This document shows positions 57,501 through 64,000 of a stretch of DNA of 64,000 nucleotides, piece by piece. Numbering within the stretch: position 1 is the first letter of the stretch; every line of letters starts with the position of its first letter. A program made the position numbers and the translations under genes. The stretch is from Norana najaformis (Eukaryota; Annelida; Clitellata; Crassiclitellata; Hormogastridae). A model generated the notes under the pieces. It saw only the letters and a program-made list of their open reading frames with translations. It was not told where the DNA came from and did not search any database. The stretch lies in assembly GCA_964023275.1 (NCBI GenBank), contig OZ029915.1:32467989-32531988 (forward strand), in the 5' to 3' direction.

Positions 57501-60252
57501 GCTTGTCTTGCACATAATATTAATAAAAAATATATATGCTTCTATGAAGAATAAATTAGTTTTGAATTTCAGTATGTTCTGAATGTTTAACAAAATCTTT
57601 TTATTTGAATACATACAGATAAGTCTTGTATTAGTTTCTGCAGCCTATTTTTAAAATGGGCATATATGAGTCTTTGGAGAGCTGACATCAGACTATCAAT
57701 GTTTGAATATCAATGACTGTTTGTGTTGTCTTATATAGCTGAAGTAGAGGTTAAACTCATGAGTGGGGCCACAACAGCACATCGACTTCCCTCTTTGATG
57801 TCTTTGGGATTTTGAAAAGTGGCATCTTGGGAATGGAATTTAGGGCTAAAAGCTCATTATAGGGACTGGTTGACTATATCTAGATTTGCAACATTTCTGT
57901 TAAGGTCATAGCTTTATGCTGGCTAAATCAACTGTGGACTTTATTTATCATGGCATATTAGGTTAAGACATTGGTCTAGCATATATGCATTCTGGTCCTT
58001 ATGAGCAGCTGCCTTGCTGGCTGTGGTTCGATTTGTCTAAGGGAACTTTGTGTCCTGTTTCTACTGTCCCTGGTCGCCAACTGCTGTGATCAGCTTTTTA
58101 GGGAGACCTGGTGGTCCCTATGGTTCGCACTACCATCACACAGCAGCACAGCTTCCAGTTGTTGGCCCTACTTCATGGAACGACCTGTGACCTCTGTGAC
58201 CGGCGGGAATTCCTCTTTCTCTCCGCTCTGTTTTCCGCAAGCGTTTGAAGACCATATTAGTTCTGGGACATTGGGCCGGAAGTGCCTCTGATGAGTCTGA
58301 TTACATTTACAATTACAATTATTATATGACACAACTACAAGAACAGCAGAGCGGATGTCATTACATTGCAAACAATAACTGCTACAAAAGACACTACTGA
58401 GAAGATTACCTGTGCATGCCCAAAAGCTGTGTCAAATGTTCTGTTAAATATTAAGCAGTTGTCTTTTTTCTTTTAAGATTTAAACCTCAGGTAGTAAAGG
58501 AAATAATGGCCAATGTTATGAAAGAAAACTTGAAGGATAAAGTTTATGATGCTGAAGAGATTGCTTTTTGGACACAGCAAATCGCTGACCAAATTAAAGA
58601 GAAGGTCAAAGGTATTTGATTTTAATTGTTTTTTAACTATTATGAATCAATTACCATAGTTGGCTTGACCAATTAATGTGTGAGGAAATTTGGCATTGAT
58701 GAATTTTACTGACAGGCTGACCTAATTCAGCCTTGATTTGTAAATACAAATCTTAGTGTGCTGATTCACATTCTGAAAGGTTTAACAGGAAACTTTGTTT
58801 TTCAGTAATTTGATGACTAACTTTAGGTGTGCACTTCGTGATATTTTCCAGAGCAGTTGGCCATGAGCAAGGCTGAGGTTTTATACAATGTTCTGCCAAG
58901 ACTTGGCAAACACGTTTTCAACTGTTGTTGCATTATGCAGTTTAGTTCACTAGTATGTATGTAAATTCATGCATGTGTAGACATGATTTTGAGCTGCAAC
59001 AAGCGGAACAGTTTAGTAGGAGATATATTCCACGAGGAAGAGAGACCAGTGAAGATTTTAAACTGTGTTAAGCAGAACAGTATGATGAGTGGGATATAGT
59101 TTCAGTAGAATATTTGATGCAAGGGCATAATGTACTTGAGTTTATGTGCAGAAGTGTTTTTTATTTGCTTTCAAGAAGATGTGTCATTTGCGGTATTGGC
59201 ATAAACTGATATAAAGTACTGGTACGCCGAGTTAGTTTTCCCTCTGAACCTGTCCCCATTTTAGAGGCTAATGGATGATTAGAACAATGCTTCAAGTCAA
59301 GCAGCCATCTGTTCAGGGACCCAACTTGGCATGGCTAGTGTAAGATTGATTGAAGGGACTGAAGCTTGCTAGTATTTGCCTTGCTGAAGTTTAAGCATTT
59401 GTTTTGAAGTAGAAAACTGTAGTTATCTTATAAAAATTCTTCTGAAATGTACAGTGTTGTGTGCTTTTTCAAATCCAGTTTTGTGTGATGCTGAGTTGGA
59501 TCAGTAATTTGGTATGTGATAACTTCAAATATTAATTATTTTTCTTTAAATGCTGTAGTGTTTGCGAGTTGAACTAAGTACTGTTCACTTTTATTTTTCT
59601 ACAGAGCTAAATTACGAGCGTTACAAGATAATTGTTAAAATTCATTTGGTTGAGCTCAGAGGTCAGGGTTTGAAGTAAGTGCACTTTCTGTGTTGATTTC
59701 AAACTTTTTCCTGTGAGTACTGTAGACTAAGTTTGAGACTATGCATGGACTAAACAGTTTAAAAAACTTTAAATTGATTGGGGTATTGCTTCTAAAACTG
59801 ATTACAGGCAATAGCAATATTTCGCACAAGTTGGGTGTCAAAAGAAGGATTTAGTATGTTTTAGTTGTTCAGCCTGCTATGGCACCAATCTATACAATAA
59901 AAGGCTAAGACAAGTGTAATCCGTACTCCTGGTCCATGATCCACTTAGTGCATTTCATCTGTGGTCCATTTAGTACATGGTACATTTAAATGACGGTGGC
60001 TCGGTCTGATCAAGATAGAAAGGGGAGAGGTAGGGGAAAGGGAAAGGACAGGGATAGGGACAGTGAAAGAGACAGAGACAGGAGCCACGGAGGAAGCCGA
60101 TGAGGATAGAGTCAGAGAAAGATTGGAGGGGATCCATTGGGAGGTGGAAAAGAGTGGGGAAGGAAGAAGGGGCAGGGAGAAGCAGAGGTGCTGAGAAAGT
60201 GAAATAGAGACATGAAGAAGGGAAGAACAGGGACTGGGAGGAGAGGGACGGG

Positions 60253-60304
<52 letters not shown>

Positions 60305-61738
60305 CAGTGGACAAGAGCGGATCTGGGTAGAATCAAAGGAAGATTGAAGTGGATGTACCAAGAAGGAAAGGGAGAGGGAGTGAGAGAGGAAGAGAGAGAG
60401 AAAGAGGGAGAGGGAAATATGGCATAACAGAATGGAGTAATCAAATCTATTCTAATAGCTGTTATGGCACGGTTATCATAATGATCAAGGCATCAATCAA
60501 TGGTTGCTTCTAGTGAAATCATAATCAAAATCATAACACATTGGAGAAGCCAGGTCGAATTCCTGTAGGTTAGGCTATGGTGGGAAGCTAGTTGAAACAG
60601 ATGAGTCTTAAGCTTAGAACTGACAGAATGAATCGAACTTGGTAGTGAATTCCAAAACTGTGGCCCAGCAACCGAGAACGCTCTGGAGTCCAAAACTGTT
60701 ATGGTATGAGGGACAACAACAGTCATAGTGTCCACTGCTCGAGTGCAATATTTGTTGGTATGACGGTTGAGCATGCATGGAACAGAGAGATCAGCTGATT
60801 CAATGTAGTACTAGGACATTTTGCCAAACTAAGTACAGATGCTGTGCAAGTGATTGTCTAATTTTTGCATTCATCTGTTTGCCCATATTTGCTGTGTTTG
60901 GACTGTAATTCATTGTAAGCGTGAGTAGCGTGTTTTAGGTTGGCACTTCTCATGTTTAAAAATCCAAGAGATCTCGTCTGTGAGGTAATAGATTTTGTTT
61001 TGTGCAGATTTAAAATCGTTTGGCTTTTGTTCGTGCAGAATGAATTTCAAAGGTGTTTGGGATGAAGCAACTGACTACTTTGCTCACGAAAACTATTCCA
61101 GTGTGAGTGACATATGCATTCATTGAAGTAACTATCTTTTAAAGCCACTTGCTATAATGCTGTTTCACCTGTTTTTCTGCATTAGTATATTTAGTGGAAT
61201 AGCCTTCTTGTAATTTAAGCATTCAAATATCAATAACTTAATTGTCACTGAGATTGTAAAAAAATTTAAAATTAACTTGTTAAGTGGCCATCTTACAGTT
61301 CACGTAGGGTATATCCAGCTTTCTTCAAATTCGTTTTCTCACTTAGTTCAGTTTTATAATCTGTCAAAACTCTTAGGATGTAGGACCCATCTGTTGTTTT
61401 AGTTCTTGTACATGTGTTCAAGCAGGGCTTATTATGGTTGTTACCAATGCGGACACATTTCCTTTCCAGCAAATGGCTTATGGAGGTGTTATTAAATTCT
61501 GAGAAGCCTAGATGTACGAGCTCACAAAATATAGTCGACCTATCATGCAGTCACTGAATAGAAATGTGTTTATGATTAACGTTTTACTGTAACAAAATTT
61601 TCTGCAAAATGAAAGCAGTGCAGACAATTTATAAGTAAATAACTAGAAGCAGTCTAAATTAGAAGTACATTGAAGTCTTTCTGGTTTCAGAAGACAATGG
61701 CGTGTTCAGCTTTCTGCTGTGGGGTTTTCGCTTACTAA
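54596..61738 (+). CDS. DYNLT2B: Tctex1-family dynein light chain, DYNLT2B-like
   Basis: Tctex1-type light chains form dimers on dynein intermediate chains; DYNLT2B serves dynein-2 in retrograde transport within cilia. Five exons join in phase: 54596-54735, 58478-58611, 59605-59674, 61039-61102 and 61691-61738, coding 151 residues (human DYNLT2B 142). The N-terminus METEDTTDVEEYAEELES is acidic. The fold then follows: RFKPQVVKEIMANVMKENL (helix 1, about 47-65), AEEIAFWTQQIADQIKEKVK (helix 2), YERYKIIVKIHLVELRGQG (strand), KGVWDEATDYFAHENYSS and the last strand KTMACSAFCCGVFAY. The KFKP-like entry and RGQG favour DYNLT2B, but WDEATD and KTMACSAF recall other Tctex1 subfamilies and the usual S-R-C before W-D is changed, so the exact orthology is less sure than the family. 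Confidence 0.9.
54815..54985 (+). mobile_element. SINE-like repeat copy in intron 1
   Basis: The most complete copy: CATGGTCTCGACCCACATTT, GCGCCACGCCATTTAAGG and TAGCCCGAGATTCAAATCTCTGACATAAGCC in order. The GAGATTCAAATCTC palindrome is B-box-like. Confidence 0.6.
55224..55603. mobile_element. hAT-like MITE in intron 1
   Basis: The left end CAGTGTTGCAAAGTAACAG and the complemented right end TGGTGTTGTTCAAAGTAC are related. Flanks ATCTTATG and ATCTTACA agree at 6 of 8 bases, as a decayed 8-bp duplication would. The interior is a run of ACTTAAGTAAAAGT and ACTTTTACTTAAGTAC palindromic units. The structure resembles hAT MITEs known from other animals. Confidence 0.6.
56643..56940 (-). mobile_element. 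LINE 3' end, ATTACG-tailed family, intron 1
   Basis: TCTAATCGTAATCGTAATCTCGGG through CAAAACAAAATCGATAGGCA and on into decayed coding sequence. Confidence 0.82.
57985..58330 (+). mobile_element. LINE 3' end in intron 1
   Basis: Frames read PVVGPTSWNDL and then FRKRLKTILVLGHWAGSASD, a LINE ORF2 terminus, followed by the tail TTACATTTACAATTACAATT. It is a different family from the ATTACG-tailed one. Confidence 0.75.
59990..60425. repeat. Polypurine tract with (GA)n core
   Basis: About 430 bases of almost uninterrupted A/G on the plus strand, centred on a (GA)n run at 60257-60296. ORFs on both strands (RERER, SLSLS) reflect the composition. It lies in intron 3 of the dynein light chain gene. 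Confidence 0.92.
60480..60790 (-). mobile_element. LINE reverse-transcriptase C-terminus in intron 3
   Basis: The minus-strand 93-residue frame contains DSRAFSVAGPQFWNSLPSSI and KLKTHLFQLASHHSL, a standard LINE ORF2 end. The tail near 60520 is ATTATGATTTTGATTATGATTT on the minus strand. Confidence 0.9.
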
Positions 61739-62189
61739 TGACAAGTTGGATGAACTTTGATGATGCCTTGATTAATCAGTAAATTAGTCTAAGCGTTAAA
61801 TGCAATGAACTCAAATAATTCTTTAAGTTCATGGAGTAACTTTATTACAGGGTCTCAGTTTGAAGGTGTTTAAATGTTATTTGATGCCTAGCAAATGTAT
61901 GTTGACGTCCTGCAGAGCCTGACTTGATCATCTTGCCTCTTGTACAGTGTAAATTCAGCAGGGACTTGCTCACATTGGTAGACGCTTTTGTGTACTGTGT
62001 TTATTGACTTTGCATTGTTAAGAGTTTTGATTTCTGCATGATATTTCTGAAAAACATGGTTTTGTATGTTTCTTGTTGAGTTATTTGCCACAGAGAGCAT
62101 TGCAACCTGCTGGGACCAATTTTAAAGGGATCTGTTTTACTAGTGACCATTCTATCTTATAATACATCTTTATGATATCTCCTGTGATG

Positions 62190-62600
62190 TGGATGTTTAC
62201 ACTTACGACAGTTAATTCCGAAGCCGGCACTTCTGTGGACACGCTTCTCTATGATCGTGGGTTCAGGGTTGGTCTGCAGTTCCTCGTTAGAACCGTCTGG
62301 GACATTTCAGGACAGTCTGCTACTTGCAGGCAATCTATTGACAGTTATTGATGCTTTCATCCATCCTCAGTCAGTCTAACTCTGGTACATCATGTGGTAA
62401 CAAGTTTGGCCCAGGAATAAGAGGCAGTGTCGGAATGAAATTCTCTGATTTTACTTATGCATCTGTGACGTTGGGCGACCGCTTCAACAGATCTGGGAAC
62501 ATTGAGTTCAGTTCAAATTCCAGATGGAAAGGTCAGGCAGGTAGACAGGCAGACGACAACGGGCCTTGGGTAACTCGGATCCACAGGTGACAGAACTGGT
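62190..62600 (+). other. Unassigned open segments
   Basis: One frame reads DRGFRVGLQFLVRTVWDISG and another, from 62348, an 80-residue ORF containing GIRGSVGMKFSDFTYASVTL and ending IHR before GTGACA. Neither is recognised. They could be part of a further gene or of a repeat next to the LINE at 62633. Confidence 0.2.
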
Positions 62601-62632
62601 TCAATTGTGAGTAGTTTACAATGCTTTAACTA

Positions 62633-63005
62633 TCGTAATCGTAATCCTGAGACTTCTAAAGCGCCCAACGAAAGCCACGTCACGGGGACCAGCTTTTTCA
62701 CAGGCACTCGATCAAAACAAAATCGATTGGCAAGAGGGGTTCTGTTCCAGGTGGAGATCCAAAGGTCAGGCAGAGCGCGTGGCAGCTACGGTGGGTAGTG
62801 TTTGGGATTGGAGCGGAAAGAGATAAGAGGAAGAAGGGGAGTCTGTGAACGAGGACAGTTTTCAGTTTTGAGTGAAAGGCCACAGCAGAAATTGCAAGCG
62901 GTGGAGCATAGAGGAGTTCGTATGATGGGTCAGATAACTGTCGCAGTCCTGTTGGGAGTTTATTCCAGAGTGGTGGGGCAGAGAAAGGAGATCTATAGGA
63001 TTGAA
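62633..63005 (-). mobile_element. LINE 3' end, ATTACG-tailed family, with coding end
   Basis: The clearest copy. The minus-strand ORF contains YRSPFSAPPLWNKLPTGLRQ and VAFHSKLKTVLVHRLPFF, the ORF2 C-terminus, and runs into the 3' UTR and the ATTACG tail at 62633. It proves that the recurring tail belongs to a non-LTR retrotransposon. Confidence 0.92.
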
Positions 63006-63009
63006 ACAT

Positions 63010-64000
63010 GAGAAGGGCAGATCAGAATTTAATCCAAACTAAGCTCTAAATCTTTGAGGTAATATGTGTTGTGTGGTTTCAAATACACTTAAAATATCAG
63101 TCTTCGATAGACCATCCTCCGTGCAGTAGAGATATGTACTTAAGATTAGATACATGCGTACATATATAGATACGTACAAGCGTACATCATATAGCCCTTC
63201 TGCAGTTTTGCCTACTCTTTTAACCAGTTGTCACTCTACAGTAGTCTTAAGGCTATTGTATATTTCAGTAAATCTTTTTTTTGGGGGGGGGTGGGCGAGT
63301 AGGCCTACTCGCGGCAGACATTCGTTGACCACGGCACAGACGAGTTAGGCTACAGCACAGTTAGGGAGTGCTATATTCTGAGTTTATTCTAAGATATGAT
63401 GTCACCATAAGGAATAGTCAAATGTTTTATTAGAATCGCGGACCCCCAAGGGAAAAGGCCGGCGATTTGAAAGGGGTCTCTTGCATTACAAACAGGCCCA
63501 CAGAGTCAAGGAGATTTAAGTAACGTAGGCCTGTGCTAAGTATCAGCTGCGTAGGCTACTCGACTTTACAGATAGGGGGTCCAGAACATGGATGAAGAAA
63601 ATTAAGAGTTTCTGTGACAACGAGCGCCGAAACCGCGAAGTCCCCAACAAAAGCAGGGGTTGGGCGGGACCGAGGCGGATCCAGATTTGTTAGGCCTAGC
63701 CTAAAATACTAGTATCTACTGACAGAGCAGTCAGGATTCACCGATTGGAATTGTATGCCTACGCCTAAAGATCATCGGATCTACCCGAATCCCAATAGCA
63801 ATGGTCGACCTCGATGGAGGCCCGAACTCGGGAACCCCGACCAGATACGCCAGTACCATGTACTCGTATAGTAAATATCGAAAGTAAATTAAGGTGCGTT
63901 TAAATTTATTGTAGCGCTGCGCGTTTAGGCCTACATACGTCGTGAGAATGGGTAAGTACAATTTACATTACGAGGAATTCCATATGACACCGGTCTTCAT
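63010..64000. other. Right flank without recognised gene
   Basis: Includes a T8-G9 homopolymer junction at about 63278-63294 and a return of TAGGCCTA-like palindromes (63301, 63523, 63691, 63926). The short ORFs have no recognisable similarity. Confidence 0.4.

Noticed and set aside
1..64000. CRISPR arrays, operons, prophage or bacterial genes
   Set aside because: The sequence is clearly eukaryotic nuclear DNA with spliced genes. The tandem repeats lack unique spacers.

Overview
The window is nuclear DNA from an animal. Its genes have GT-AG introns, it is AT-rich, and it is full of LINE tails, DNA transposons and microsatellites. The 18S rRNA fragment at 19891-20070 and the overall repeat style suggest a marine invertebrate, perhaps a mollusc. 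That placement is inference, not proof. No bacterial or viral genes were seen.

Four multi-exon genes are well supported. KANSL1 (+, 20738-31717) is a scaffold of the NSL histone acetyltransferase complex. DNAJC9 (-, 33262-36351) is an HSP70 co-chaperone and histone chaperone, and it converges on KANSL1. TMEM11 (-, 47322-52544) is a mitochondrial membrane protein with a 17-nt first coding exon. The fourth is a Tctex1-type dynein light chain close to DYNLT2B (+, 54596-61738). A short + strand coding exon at 52640-52705 lies head to head with TMEM11 and looks like the start of a fifth gene, whose second exon runs into a LINE copy. The four genes are housekeeping or ciliary and are not an operon or a pathway.

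Layout: 1-9.1 kb has no recognisable gene. It holds microsatellites, a 33-bp satellite, T-rich DNA and many TAGGCCTA palindromes. At 9.1-15.0 kb a small Tc1/mariner-type element is split by a second, 5.08-kb inverted-repeat element that landed inside its right terminal repeat. 15-18 kb is a patchwork of LINE tails and SINE-like pieces. A CpG-richer stretch near 18.0 kb is a candidate KANSL1 promoter. At 19.1-20.1 kb a retroposed chimera joins the 3' end of 18S rRNA, ITS1-like DNA and a tRNA-derived SINE, bounded by a perfect 10-bp target-site duplication. 20.7-36.4 kb holds KANSL1 and DNAJC9. 37.1-41.9 kb is a decayed piggyBac element sitting between two inverted 160-bp arms beside a Tudor-like ORF. 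42-47 kb is repeat-rich and includes a 386-bp hAT-type MITE packed with GCGTACGC motifs. 47.3-61.7 kb holds TMEM11 and the dynein light chain, with repeat-laden introns. 62-64 kb has more LINE remnants.

The most unusual items are the rRNA-ITS1-SINE chimera and the precisely nested 5-kb inverted-repeat element with subterminal palindrome arrays and exon-like segments. Exon limits were set by reading splice signals and codon phase by eye; no alignment was run.
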